The notes beneath the pieces are model-generated. The model worked only from the letters and a program-made list of their open reading frames with translations, had not been told where the DNA came from and made no database searches. Shown here one piece after another: positions 56,837 through 64,000 of a stretch of DNA of 64,000 bases. Source of the DNA: Solibacillus daqui (GTDB taxonomy: Bacteria; Bacillota; Bacilli; Bacillales_A; Planococcaceae); assembly GCF_028747805.1 (NCBI RefSeq), contig NZ_CP114887.1:2535501-2599500 (forward strand), given 5' to 3'. The first letter of the stretch is position 1, and each line of letters opens with the position of its first letter. The position numbers and the translations under genes are program-made.

Positions 56837-57171
56837 TTGCAGTAGCAATTGGTGGATTTTTTGGCGCTATTTTACGATTTAAAGTGAGCCAATGGAGTCA
56901 AAAGAAATTAAAGCAAGAAAAGTTTTTTGCGACATTTTTGGTGAATATAATAGGCTCATTTTTACTTGGGATATTCGTCGGAGGGGCATACATTAATTTT
57001 TTTACACAGCTCATTGCTATTGGCTTTTTAGGCGCTTTTACAACATTTTCAACTTTTTCATTTGAGATCGTGCAATTAATAGAAGAACGACGAGTGAAAA
57101 CCGCGCTTCTTTACGCTATTAGCTCGTGCATTGTGAGTATTACTTTTGCAAGTATTGGATATCTATTATAA
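56833..57171 (+). CDS. crcB: Fluoride ion channel CrcB/FluC, second subunit
   Basis: 112 residues, four membrane helices: GGFFGAILRFKVSQW, VNIIGSFLLGIFVGG and GFLGAFTTFSTFSFE. TTG start at 56833 overlaps the stop of the first subunit; AAAGGAGTG lies eight bases upstream. Exports fluoride with its partner. Confidence 0.92.
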   Translation: MIAVAIGGFFGAILRFKVSQWSQKKLKQEKFFATFLVNIIGSFLLGIFVGGAYINFFTQLIAIGFLGAFTTFSTFSFEIVQLIEERRVKTALLYAISSCIVSITFASIGYLL

Positions 57172-57209
57172 AAAAGGAAGTGACATTTAGATAGTCACTT
57201 CCTTTTTCA
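57171..57209. terminator. Bidirectional terminator, crcB / universal stress gene
   Basis: AAAAAGGAAGTGAC / GTCACTTCCTTTTT perfect stem between convergent genes. Confidence 0.88.
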
Positions 57210-57653
57210 CTATAAATTACGTACAACAAGTACATCGCATTTTGCCATATGAACTATCGATTCTGATACAGAGCCCATTAAAATTCGTTCGACCTCACCT
57301 TTTCCTGTTACCCCACAAATGATTAAATGGATTTGCTTTGCCTTTGGGATATCTCTAGCAATAATTTGGCGCGGGGCTCCGTATTCTATAATCATTTCCA
57401 CATTTTCTAAACCTGCTTCTTTTGCCATTGCAATATGCGAGTTTAGCAATTCAGTTGCAAGATCGTATGCCCTGTCGACCATGTTTAAGTTGTATGATTC
57501 ATAGAAAGCAAAAGACCTCGTATCAATGACATGGACAACATATAACTTCGAGTTGAAATTATAAAGAGCCACTTGAATAGCACGCTTAAATGCAAGCTTC
57601 GATTCATTTGATTCATCAACCGCAACCAAAATATTTTTGTATGTTAAGCTCAG
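57210..57653 (-). CDS. Universal stress protein, probable CTG start
   Basis: 147-residue UspA-fold protein. The C-terminal nucleotide loop GVTGKGEVERILMGSVSESIVHMAKCDVLVVR matches the ATP-binding G-x2-G-x9-G-S group. The N-terminus MSLTYKNILVAVDESNES is a standard Usp opening, but its first codon is CTG (57651-57653); the first ordinary start is TTG at 57629, inside the first beta strand. AGGAGG lies seven bases before the CTG, which supports initiation there. Monocistronic; the stress signal is unknown. Confidence 0.88.
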   Translation of the reverse strand: MSLTYKNILVAVDESNESKLAFKRAIQVALYNFNSKLYVVHVIDTRSFAFYESYNLNMVDRAYDLATELLNSHIAMAKEAGLENVEMIIEYGAPRQIIARDIPKAKQIHLIICGVTGKGEVERILMGSVSESIVHMAKCDVLVVRNL

Positions 57654-57716
57654 AAAAACGCCTCCTTTTACTCAATACTAATTAATTACCCTATGAGATT
57701 TATATGTAAGACATTA

Positions 57717-57828
57717 ATCAATTACGCCTCGGCGTAATTGCGTCCAGATTTTTTCAAGCTCGCTTGAAAAACTCCCGTAAAAAATCTGTGACATCCGACG
57801 GGGCTTAACATGATTCAGCGCTGAAACA
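57717..57828 (+). repeat. Dispersed repeat D, long copy
   Basis: ATCAATTACGCC with TCGG tetraloop and its complement, an inner hairpin TTTTTCAAGC / CTTGAAAAA inside AGATTTTTT / AAAAAATCT, then CATCCGACGGGG and GCGCTGAAACAAG. Its ends match 52353-52413. Multi-stem structure, no coding frame. Confidence 0.65.
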
Positions 57829-57837
57829 AGGTAAAAA

Positions 57838-58043
57838 TAACAAAATGCTTGTCCAGAAGTGATTTCTGAACAAGCATTTATAGCCGAGGTTGGAGGCTAG
57901 CACGAAGCTAGTTATGAATGCATTGTCACAAGAAATGGCGTGTTATGCATTTGTTTTTTACTTACTACTTTCGCGTAAAGCGGATAATTCACACATAAAA
58001 GGGGCACTGTCCAAAAAGTAATCACTTTTTGGAAGCCCCCCTC
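57838..58043 (+). repeat. Dispersed about 200-bp structured element, copy C
   Basis: Opens with AATGCTTGT / ACAAGCATT around CAGAA-GTGA-TTTCTG, and closes with GGGGC...CCAAAAAGT / ACTTTTTGG...GCCCC. It shares the interior GGTTGGAGGCTAGC, ATGAATGCATTGTCACAAG and GCGGATAATT with copies A and B. The 3' hairpin adjoins the end of the convergent SDR gene and may terminate it. Confidence 0.75.
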
Positions 58044-58054
58044 TTCAAAAAATA

Positions 58055-58813
58055 TTAATAAGTTGTCCAACCTGCATCGGCAGTAATGATTTGACCGTTA
58101 ATAAAGCTCGAATCGTCAGAGCCTAAGAATACTGCTAATTGTGCGATTTCTTCTGGTTGTCCAGCTCGTGGAATTAATCCTGAACCTTTTTGCTGCTGAG
58201 CTGCACCATACTGACTAATATTTTGCATAGATTGTTGAATATTTGTCATTACTGCACCTGGTGCGATACCGTTTACACGAATACCAGATTGAGAATACAT
58301 GAACGCTGTATTTTTCGTTAAACCAACAACCGCGTGTTTTGAAGCTGTATATGCTGCACCTGCACGACCACCGTTTAAACCACCTGCAGAAATGTTGTTT
58401 ACAATGATACCTGATCCTTGTTTTAGGAACATATCCATTGCAATACGCATTGATTTCATTACTGCAGTAGTGTTCACTGCAAAAATCATATCCCAACGTG
58501 CGTCTGTAATTTCGTTAACCGGCTCAAAACCATCCATAATTCCCGCATTGTTTACTAAAATATCTAACTTACCATAGTTTTCAACTGTAGCATCGAACAA
58601 TTTTTGTAAATCTTCGTCTTTTGCTACGTTTGTAGTGATTGCAAATGCAGTACCACCGTTTGTAACAATTTCATCTGCAACAGTTTTTGCACCTTCTTCA
58701 TTTAAATCAGAAACTACTACTTTTGCACCTTCTTTTGCATAGGCTTCAGCAATTGCTTTTCCCATACCAGATGCTGCACCAGTTACGATTGCTACTTTAT
58801 CTTGTAATTTCAT
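58055..58813 (-). CDS. SDR family oxidoreductase
   Basis: 252 residues from ATG 58813 (AAGGGG upstream). TGAASGMGKAIAEAY (cofactor), LVNNAGIMDG, catalytic Ser in VNNISAGG and Tyr-x3-Lys in AAYTASKHAVVG; C-terminal INGQIITADAGWTTY. Asp in VVSDLNEEG suggests NAD preference. Divergent from a TetR-type regulator with a shared palindrome, so probably repressed by it. The substrate is unknown. Confidence 0.92.
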   Translation of the reverse strand: MKLQDKVAIVTGAASGMGKAIAEAYAKEGAKVVVSDLNEEGAKTVADEIVTNGGTAFAITTNVAKDEDLQKLFDATVENYGKLDILVNNAGIMDGFEPVNEITDARWDMIFAVNTTAVMKSMRIAMDMFLKQGSGIIVNNISAGGLNGGRAGAAYTASKHAVVGLTKNTAFMYSQSGIRVNGIAPGAVMTNIQQSMQNISQYGAAQQQKGSGLIPRAGQPEEIAQLAVFLGSDDSSFINGQIITADAGWTTY

Positions 58814-58839
58814 GTAAATATTCCCCTTTTCGTTGAATT

Positions 58840-58861
58840 TTATTGTACAACTGTTCAATAA
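58840..58861. promoter_or_regulatory. Candidate TetR operator between SDR and tetR-like genes
   Basis: 22-bp palindrome with arms TTATTG-N-ACA and TGT-N-CAATAA, immediately upstream of the SDR start. The half-site GTACAATAA recurs at about 58944-58952 next to the regulator start. Confidence 0.5.
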
Positions 58862-58969
58862 AAATTATAATCGAAGCAATATACTTACACAAACAACATA
58901 ATATTTGATTTATGTTCTTTATTAAACATATTTATAAATTTCTGTACAATAAGGAGAAAAATAATTTTT

Positions 58970-59536
58970 ATGGATTTACGTGTAAAAAAGACACATAATA
59001 ATATTCAGCAAGCCCTTCTCGTTTTATTAAAACAAAAGTCACTCGAAGATATTTCAATTGCAGAACTTTGTCGCATCGCTGAAATCAATCGCGGGACATT
59101 CTATTTACATTATAAAAACGTTCATGCTGTATTTGAACGCTATTTTAATGAAATTGTGGATGATTTAAAAACATCGTATGAGCTGCCATACGATTTAACA
59201 CGAGATAACATTTCAAATATCACACCTGAAATGATAAAAATTTTTCACCATGTGAATAAGTATGAAGCCTTTTACCGCATTGTATTTGATGAAAAAATTC
59301 CGCTGAACTACTACAAAATGCTTTTTGAAACAATTCGTTCGTTTATAAAATCGTATCACAACCATCATTTAATCAATTTAACCGATGATGAGCTTGAATT
59401 TTTCTTGAGCTATACCTCCAATTCAATAATAGGGGTTATTTTACAATGGCATTATAATGATTACAAGCAAACACCTAAGCAGCTAAATGAAATATTAATG
59501 AAGCTTATTAAACTTAAACAATTTGATTTAAACTAA
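58970..59536 (+). CDS. TetR/AcrR family transcriptional regulator
   Basis: 188 residues. N-terminal HTH: HNNIQQALLVLLKQKSLEDISIAELCRIAEINRGTFYLHYKN, the standard TetR DNA-binding domain; the C-terminal ligand domain is helical and has the YdeP/DhaS-like FRSFIKSYH segment. Divergent from an SDR, with a palindrome in between, so local repression and autoregulation are likely. The inducer is unknown. Confidence 0.88.
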   Translation: MDLRVKKTHNNIQQALLVLLKQKSLEDISIAELCRIAEINRGTFYLHYKNVHAVFERYFNEIVDDLKTSYELPYDLTRDNISNITPEMIKIFHHVNKYEAFYRIVFDEKIPLNYYKMLFETIRSFIKSYHNHHLINLTDDELEFFLSYTSNSIIGVILQWHYNDYKQTPKQLNEILMKLIKLKQFDLN

Positions 59537-59571
59537 AAAAAGTCGCCTAATTGTTGGCGACTTTTTTTGTT
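59536..59571. terminator. Bidirectional terminator, tetR-like / DUF1801
   Basis: AAAGTCGCC / GGCGACTTT stem with A and T runs at the ends. Confidence 0.88.
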
Positions 59572-60008
59572 TAACGTGCAAGTTCTTTTTCATATAATGT
59601 AATCCAGTTCTCTGGTGTCATCTTTTGACAGAGCTGTCCAATTAACTCATATGGAATATGCTTTGTTGATGTCCAGCGAATACAGCTTTTTCCCATATTT
59701 AATTTTGTCGGAACTACTTTGGCATATTCCTCTTGAAACCATGTAAGCAATTGTGGGTCACTATAGATTCCCATATGATACAACGCAATATGACGTTTCT
59801 GTGGTGCAATCGCTAAAAATGGTAGTGGTGTATTTGGTGTACAGTGATAACCGTTTGGATATGTAGCAAGTGGTACACTATAGGCCATCATATTTCGATC
59901 CAATGATTTTTCAAAACCTTGTGGTAAATTTTCTTCAATTGTTATCATTAGTTTCACGAAGGCATCATGCCATTTTTCATCAATTTGCGCAATAAATTCA
60001 TCGAACAA
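59571..60008 (-). CDS. DUF1801 domain protein
   Basis: 145 residues with the DUF1801/YdhG fold: MMAYSVPLATYPNGYHC, PFLAIAPQKRHIALYHMG, and NMGKSCIRWTSTKHIPYELI. Members are small soluble proteins of unknown role; one bacillus relative is linked to iron handling, which cannot be shown here. GGGGG lies upstream of the ATG. Monocistronic. Confidence 0.8.
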   Translation of the reverse strand: MFDEFIAQIDEKWHDAFVKLMITIEENLPQGFEKSLDRNMMAYSVPLATYPNGYHCTPNTPLPFLAIAPQKRHIALYHMGIYSDPQLLTWFQEEYAKVVPTKLNMGKSCIRWTSTKHIPYELIGQLCQKMTPENWITLYEKELAR

Positions 60009-60070
60009 TTTCAGTCCCCCTTTTCTGATAGTAAATTGAGCGTATCAAAAAATTTACATTCTGAACAGAA

Positions 60071-60104
60071 AAAACGCATGAGAACGAAATGTCTCATGCG
60101 TTTT
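60071..60104. terminator. Bidirectional terminator, DUF1801 / sodA
   Basis: AAAACGCATGAGA / TCTCATGCGTTTT perfect stem; on the minus strand followed by TT. Confidence 0.75.
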
Positions 60105-60116
60105 GATAAGCTGTTA

Positions 60117-60190
60117 TTTTGCACCTATTATTTCAGCTCTCGGTACAAAACTACATTCATTTTGCACCTGTCGCTTTGCTTTCGGTGCAG
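60117..60190. repeat. Two tandem imperfect hairpin units after sodA
   Basis: TTTTGCACCT starts two units 43-44 bases apart (60117 and 60160); each closes with GGTRCA (CGGTACA and CGGTGCA). The second forms a hairpin TGCACC / GGTGCA. The role is unknown. Confidence 0.45.
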
Positions 60191-60192
60191 AT

Positions 60193-60224
60193 ATAATTAT
60201 ATTTGAAGTTTCAAATATAATTAT
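60193..60224. repeat. Perfect AT-rich inverted repeat overlapping the sodA stop
   Basis: Arms of fifteen bases, ATAATTATATTTGAA and its complement, with a two-base spacer; the distal arm includes the sodA stop codon. It may stabilise or terminate the sodA mRNA. Confidence 0.6.
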
Positions 60225-60826
60225 TTAGCAGCGTTGAATTTAGCTTCAACAACATCCCAGTTTACTACATTCCAGAAAGCACCGATGTAGTCTGGACGAC
60301 GGTTTTGGTAATTTAAGTAGTAAGCGTGCTCCCAAACGTCTAAGCCTAATACTGGCGTTTTACCTTCCATAACTGGAGAGTCTTGGTTTGGTGTAGAAGT
60401 TACAGCAACACCATCACCGTCAACGATTAACCAAGCCCAGCCTGAACCGAAACGAGTAGTTGCAGCTTTTGCGAACTCTTCTTTGAAAGCGTCGAAAGAA
60501 CCGAATTTAGCATCGATAGCAGCTGCTACGTTGCCTACTGGTGTGTTTGAACCGCCTGGAGCGATTACTTCCCAGAATAATGTGTGGTTAGCATGTCCGC
60601 CACCATTGTTACGAACAGCAGCTTGTTTGTCAGCTGGTAAAGCGTTGATGTCAGCGATTAATTCGTTGATGTCTTTATCAGCATATTCAGTGCCTTCTAC
60701 AGCAGCGTTTAAGTTTGTTACGTAAGTGTTGTGGTGTTTAGAGTGGTGAATTTCCATTGTTTGTGCATCGATATGTGGTGCTAAAGCATCGTATGCGTAA
60801 GTTAATTCTGGTAATTTGAATGCCAT
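60221..60826 (-). CDS. sodA: Superoxide dismutase (Mn type)
   Basis: 201 residues. Metal ligands in [28 protein letters not shown], and [15 protein letters not shown] (Asp and His). The GGGGH and QDSP patterns favour manganese over iron. Start [15 protein letters not shown], with GGAGG upstream. Monocistronic; in B. subtilis sodA lies in the same yqg neighbourhood. Confidence 0.96.
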   Translation of the reverse strand: MAFKLPELTYAYDALAPHIDAQTMEIHHSKHHNTYVTNLNAAVEGTEYADKDINELIADINALPADKQAAVRNNGGGHANHTLFWEVIAPGGSNTPVGNVAAAIDAKFGSFDAFKEEFAKAATTRFGSGWAWLIVDGDGVAVTSTPNQDSPVMEGKTPVLGLDVWEHAYYLNYQNRRPDYIGAFWNVVNWDVVEAKFNAAK

Positions 60827-61027
60827 AATTTATTCCTCCCTGGAACAATAAGTTTAATGTTGATTACAGTACTAGGTTATCAAAAACTGACATGGCATTC
60901 AATGAAAAAATAAACAATTCAGCCTTTTGACCGAAGAAGCTTTTTCATTAAATCCTCACCTGTTAGTAATCCTTTCCATACCTAGTGTATGCTAAGTATC
61001 AACTACTTTTCAAATAATAGGCTCACA

Positions 61028-61507
61028 TTATATGGCAATAAAGAAAATGACGATCATAATTACCTGTAAAACCCCTTTTGTTGCAACTGAAGTCAAAAAA
61101 CCAACAACCGATCCTACCCCAACCTTTACTGCCTTTTTAAAGTCCGTACGATCTACAAGTAATTCGCCAATGATTGCGCCAAGAAACGGCCCTACAATAA
61201 TCCCAGCAAACGGAATTACAAATGGACCTATAAGTAATCCAATAGTTGATCCCCACATTCCCGCCTTGGAACCACCGAATTTTTTTACCCCAACTAAATT
61301 AGACACTGTATCTGCCACAAATAATAGAGCGACAAACAGTAATTCAATTAGCCAAAACCACCATGGGAGCTCACTAAAACTATTAAACAATCCGTACACA
61401 ATAAATCCACCTAATAAAAACAGTACAGATGGAATAATCGGATATATTAAACCAACAAATGCGATAATAAACAGCCCAATGATGAGTGTCCATGCTACAA
61501 TCTCCAA
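61028..61507 (-). CDS. yqgC: DUF456 membrane protein YqgC
   Basis: 159 residues with four or five hydrophobic segments and the DUF456 signature GSKAGMWGSTIGLLIGPFVIPFAGIIVGPFLGAIIGELL. TTG 61507 is the start, with AAGGAAGTG five bases upstream. Function unknown. It is next to sodA, as in B. subtilis. Confidence 0.85.
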   Translation of the reverse strand: MEIVAWTLIIGLFIIAFVGLIYPIIPSVLFLLGGFIVYGLFNSFSELPWWFWLIELLFVALLFVADTVSNLVGVKKFGGSKAGMWGSTIGLLIGPFVIPFAGIIVGPFLGAIIGELLVDRTDFKKAVKVGVGSVVGFLTSVATKGVLQVIMIVIFFIAI

Positions 61508-61600
61508 AACAACACTTCCTTCAATAATAGATTCTAACTAATAATGAGCAAATTCAATTCCAAAAAAAAAGATTAAGTACGTACAGTGTTACTTATTTTT

Positions 61601-61807
61601 GGCGGGCTACGGCATGACAGCATATTTAAAGTCAGCACCTTATGGCTGACTTTAAATACTGCGACGAAAGCGTAGCGACAGGAGCATTCCTGCTTCTGCG
61701 GGTAGTAAAATCGCGATTTTACTCTCCTCGGCGCAAAGAGAAATTCTAAAAATGTTTTAGAATTTCCCTTTACTACTGTCTTTAATGCCGCATGCATGGC
61801 CCGCCAT
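61601..61807. repeat. GC-rich multi-hairpin block E
   Basis: Outer arms GGCGGGC (61601) and GCCCGCC (about 61798-61804) enclose AAAGTCAGC / GCTGACTTT, the palindrome AGTAAAATCGCGATTTTACT, and GAAATTCTAAAA / TTTTAGAATTTC; GGCATGACAG can also pair with CTGTC-N4-ATGCC. The architecture suggests a repetitive element or structured RNA. Confidence 0.6.
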
Positions 61808-62086
61808 ACTAAAATGTTGCGTTTTAATTTAGTTAAAAGAGTCCAATGCTGCCGCTTGCGCATTCACGAGGCGGCGGGGATGCATAAAATATGTCGCTGT
61901 TTACGATCGATATTTAATATTTGTATAAAAAGTTGTTTCTGTAAATAAAAATTAAGTATTTTGATTGTCTCAAAATAAAATCACTTTTGGACGAAAGTAG
62001 ACTTTATTTCAATTACAACACTCAATTCAGCACACTTCATTAAATAGCTTTGTAATAAAAGCCCACTTTAGTTATATAATAGAGTG

Positions 62087-62161
62087 CCGCGAAGTGAAGG
62101 GGCGGACTCCTTGGGGATAAAGCGTGTCTCCAGGAAAGCATGCCCCGTAGCGTAGCAGAAC
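62087..62161 (+). repeat. Bacillus-type GC-rich intergenic sequence F
   Basis: Contains AAGGGGCGGACTCCTTGGGG, AAAGCGTGTCTCCAGGAAAG and CCCCGTAGCGTAGCAG, resembling repetitive intergenic sequences I recall from several Bacillaceae. Only one copy is in the window. Confidence 0.45.
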
Positions 62162-62333
62162 GAATTATATTATTTGCATGTACTTAATACCAGATATTGT
62201 ATTGAAAAACACTCATTTTGAGTTCTAAATAACTATACGAAAGTCGAAAAGAAAAGATTCAATTTTCATGTCTTTTGTTTAATTGGGGAATTTTTCATGT
62301 TAAACTTGTTGTTAAAGGAGCCCGAGAATACAT

Positions 62334-62843
62334 ATGAAAAATATTTCGCACTTGCAGCTATTCCTAGATAGCTTAACGAATCCTAAAAAATTAGGTGCAT
62401 ATCGCATACTTTCGATTGGAAAAGTAATGCAATATGCCTTTTTAATGATTGCTTTACTTACTGCTTTTTCTTTTGGTCAATTTGTCAATGGCGGAACGGA
62501 TGCAATCTTTGGCTATTCAGAAATAGAACAATACGCAGCCGATATTCAATGGATTGTTTATCCGATTGCTGTAGTCTTTTTATTCGTACTTAATACGAGT
62601 GTATACTTTATTAAGGTAAGCTTATATGCACTTGCTGGACAATTTTTCGTCAAACCAATGAAACGCCGTGGTGAATATCGTCAAGTATGGCGAAGTGCAG
62701 TATTTGCCTGTACATGGGCAACATTATTAACGATGATTGGAAATCTATTTCCGATTTCAGCAAACGTTATTACGCTTATCAGTATTTTTATTACGATGTT
62801 ATTTATCATCATCGCGATTACAAAATATCCACTCACTAAATAA
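62334..62843 (+). CDS. yqgB: DUF1189-like membrane protein YqgB
   Basis: 169 residues, four or five membrane helices (YAFLMIALLTAFSFG, IVYPIAVVFLFVLNTSVYFI, AVFACTWATLLTMIG, ITLISIFITMLFIIIAI) after a soluble N-terminus that begins MKNISHLQLFLDSLTNPKKL. AAAGGAG precedes the ATG. Position between yqgC and the LysM gene before ispG agrees with B. subtilis yqgB. Function unknown. Confidence 0.78.
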   Translation: MKNISHLQLFLDSLTNPKKLGAYRILSIGKVMQYAFLMIALLTAFSFGQFVNGGTDAIFGYSEIEQYAADIQWIVYPIAVVFLFVLNTSVYFIKVSLYALAGQFFVKPMKRRGEYRQVWRSAVFACTWATLLTMIGNLFPISANVITLISIFITMLFIIIAITKYPLTK

Positions 62844-62902
62844 TAATATGCTTCCCTCCAACATATGATTGAATTATAGATGCATATATTGGAGGGATTT
62901 TT

Positions 62903-63238
62903 TTGCGCTTTTTCATTGCGTCAGTCATTATATTAATTCTTGCCTTTGTGATTAAAGTTGATTTGCAACAAGGTACAATTCCTATGGCTTCTTTTTATCA
63001 AACAGAGGAAAAATGTGAGCAACAAGAAGAATTACAATATGTAGCCGTTCAAATTCAGCAAGATGATACGATTTATAGTCTATTTGCAGCAACACCCTCT
63101 CCCGTTAAAACAACATTCCCAGAACGATTATCCCAATTTTACAAACTAAATCCTCATTTACAATTACAAACGCTCATTCCCGGAAATACTGTCCTTATTC
63201 CGCTTATCTCAAATACAACAAAAATATGTGCAAATTGA
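62903..63238 (+). CDS. yqfZ: Membrane-anchored LysM-like protein (YqfZ type)
   Basis: 111 residues: N-terminal membrane anchor (FFIASVIILILAFVI), a linker with Cys, and a C-terminal LysM-like domain (VQIQQDDTIYSLF, FYKLNPHLQLQTLIPGNTVLIP) that would bind peptidoglycan or chitin-like glycans. TTG 62903 has GGAGGG upstream. It lies just before ispG, as with B. subtilis yqfZ and yqfY. Confidence 0.75.
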   Translation: MRFFIASVIILILAFVIKVDLQQGTIPMASFYQTEEKCEQQEELQYVAVQIQQDDTIYSLFAATPSPVKTTFPERLSQFYKLNPHLQLQTLIPGNTVLIPLISNTTKICAN

Positions 63239-63369
63239 TTTCCTAGCGTTTCTTCCTTGTTCTTCTATTAAGACACTGATAAAATAAGGAACAGTGACGG
63301 CTTACATATCGTTTATATCTATGAAAGATAAAAACAACATTAAGAGGCCTGAAAAGGAGAGAATTTTTC

Positions 63370-64000
63370 ATGAGTGAAATCGTTCACCGCACAAAAACGC
63401 GTCCAGTACGTGTCGGTAATTTAACAATTGGTGGCAATAACGAAGTCGTAATTCAAAGTATGTGTACGACAAAAACACATGATGTTGAAGCAACAGTTGC
63501 AGAGATTTTACGTTTAGAAGAAGCAGGTTGCCAAATCGTGCGTGTTGCCGTTCCTGATGAGCGTGCAGCATTAGCAATTCCAGAAATTAAAAAACAAATT
63601 AATATCCCATTAGTGGCGGATATTCATTTTGACTACAAATTAGCCTTAAAAGCCATTGAAGGCGGTATTGATAAAGTACGTATTAATCCAGGAAATATTG
63701 GTCGTCGCGAAAAAGTAGAAGCGGTTGTTAATGCTGCAAAAGCAAAAGGGATTCCTATCCGTATCGGTGTTAACGCTGGATCGTTAGAGCGTCATATCCT
63801 TGAAAAATATGGCTACCCTACTGCAGATGGTATGGTTGAGTCTGCATTGCACCATATTAAAATTTTAGAAGATCTAGACTTCCACGATATTATCGTATCG
63901 ATGAAAGCTTCGGATGTTAACTTAGCTATTGAAGCATACGAAAAAGCAGCAAAAGCTTTTGATTACCCATTACACTTAGGAATTACAGAATCAGGTACAT
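63370..64000 (+). CDS. ispG: 4-hydroxy-3-methylbut-2-enyl diphosphate synthase (flavodoxin), partial
   Basis: MEP-pathway enzyme that converts MEcPP to HMBPP with a [4Fe-4S] cluster. The 210 codons present read [59 protein letters not shown] and [13 protein letters not shown], all typical of the TIM-barrel half. The cluster-binding C-terminal half lies beyond the window. AAGGAGAG lies upstream of ATG 63370. Confidence 0.96.
   Translation, partial: MSEIVHRTKTRPVRVGNLTIGGNNEVVIQSMCTTKTHDVEATVAEILRLEEAGCQIVRVAVPDERAALAIPEIKKQINIPLVADIHFDYKLALKAIEGGIDKVRINPGNIGRREKVEAVVNAAKAKGIPIRIGVNAGSLERHILEKYGYPTADGMVESALHHIKILEDLDFHDIIVSMKASDVNLAIEAYEKAAKAFDYPLHLGITESGT

Larger units (their letters stand above)
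61508..62333. other. Long intergenic region with structured DNA
   Basis: 826 bases with no convincing gene; a 96-codon open frame here (61573-61863, minus) lacks a ribosome binding site and covers hairpin-rich sequence. Contains the structured block 61601-61807, a second GC-rich segment at 61850-61880, and element F at 62087-62161. The last 170 bases hold the yqgB promoter region. Confidence 0.6.

Noticed and set aside
61573..61863. 96-codon open frame on the minus strand
   Set aside because: No ribosome binding site, low-complexity basic sequence, and it lies across hairpins of a repeat-like block.

Overview
The window is a stretch of low-GC Gram-positive chromosome. Synteny with the Bacillus subtilis yqg/yqh and yrr/yrv regions, Shine-Dalgarno-rich starts (many TTG/GTG), T-boxes, a glycine riboswitch and ComK/PhoP/NrdR-type sites all point to Bacillales. 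The combination of a B12-dependent ribonucleotide reductase and short GC-rich intergenic repeats resembles Solibacillus/Lysinibacillus (Planococcaceae). This is inferred from gene content; no database search was run. No rRNA, tRNA, CRISPR, complete IS or prophage was seen.

Layout. 1-7.2 kb: partial nrdJ behind an NrdR-type box, lipM and yqhL, then gcvT-gcvPA-gcvPB under a tandem glycine riboswitch; LipM supplies the octanoyl/lipoyl group for GcvH. 7.2-11.6 kb: aroK and the seven-gene comG competence pilus operon with a ComK-type box. 11.7-17.4 kb: an HTH/Cys-rich regulator, yqgY, yqgX, yqgW, an LTA-synthase-like gene, yqgQ, yqgN and rpmG. 17.5-25.3 kb: accessory genes (TM/coiled-coil pair, LysR-MFS pair, DegV, glutathione peroxidase, SDR, ECF sigma factor with a zinc-ribbon membrane partner, DUF5071). 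25.3-27.5 kb: trpE-trpG under a T-box with a UGG-like specifier. 27.6-40.4 kb: yrrB-mnmA-iscS-cymR, divergent rarA, two hypotheticals, a chemoreceptor, tcdA, a 6S RNA gene and hisS-aspS with a T-box.

40.5-48.8 kb: cell-wall amidase yrvJ, a SET-domain protein, a decayed ABC transporter, an Fe-type alcohol dehydrogenase, several unknowns, a Nudix hydrolase and yqeY. 48.9-53.5 kb: pstS-pstC-pstA-pstB-phoU behind a three-repeat PhoP-type box. 53.6-64 kb: a membrane protein, pbpA, paired fluoride channels, a universal stress protein, a divergent SDR/TetR pair, DUF1801, sodA, yqgC, yqgB, a LysM-type protein and the start of ispG.

No single new defence or metabolic system stands out; most of the window is conserved chromosomal core. 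The most unusual signals are: (i) a family of about 200-bp intergenic elements present three times (13.9, 32.5 and 57.9 kb) whose terminal hairpin changes sequence but keeps pairing; (ii) a second repeat family (52.4 and 57.7 kb) and a dense structured region at 61.6-62.2 kb; (iii) two genes whose conserved N-termini lie upstream of any ATG/GTG/TTG (comGA and a universal stress protein), implying rare start codons; (iv) several palindromic operators beside small accessory genes.
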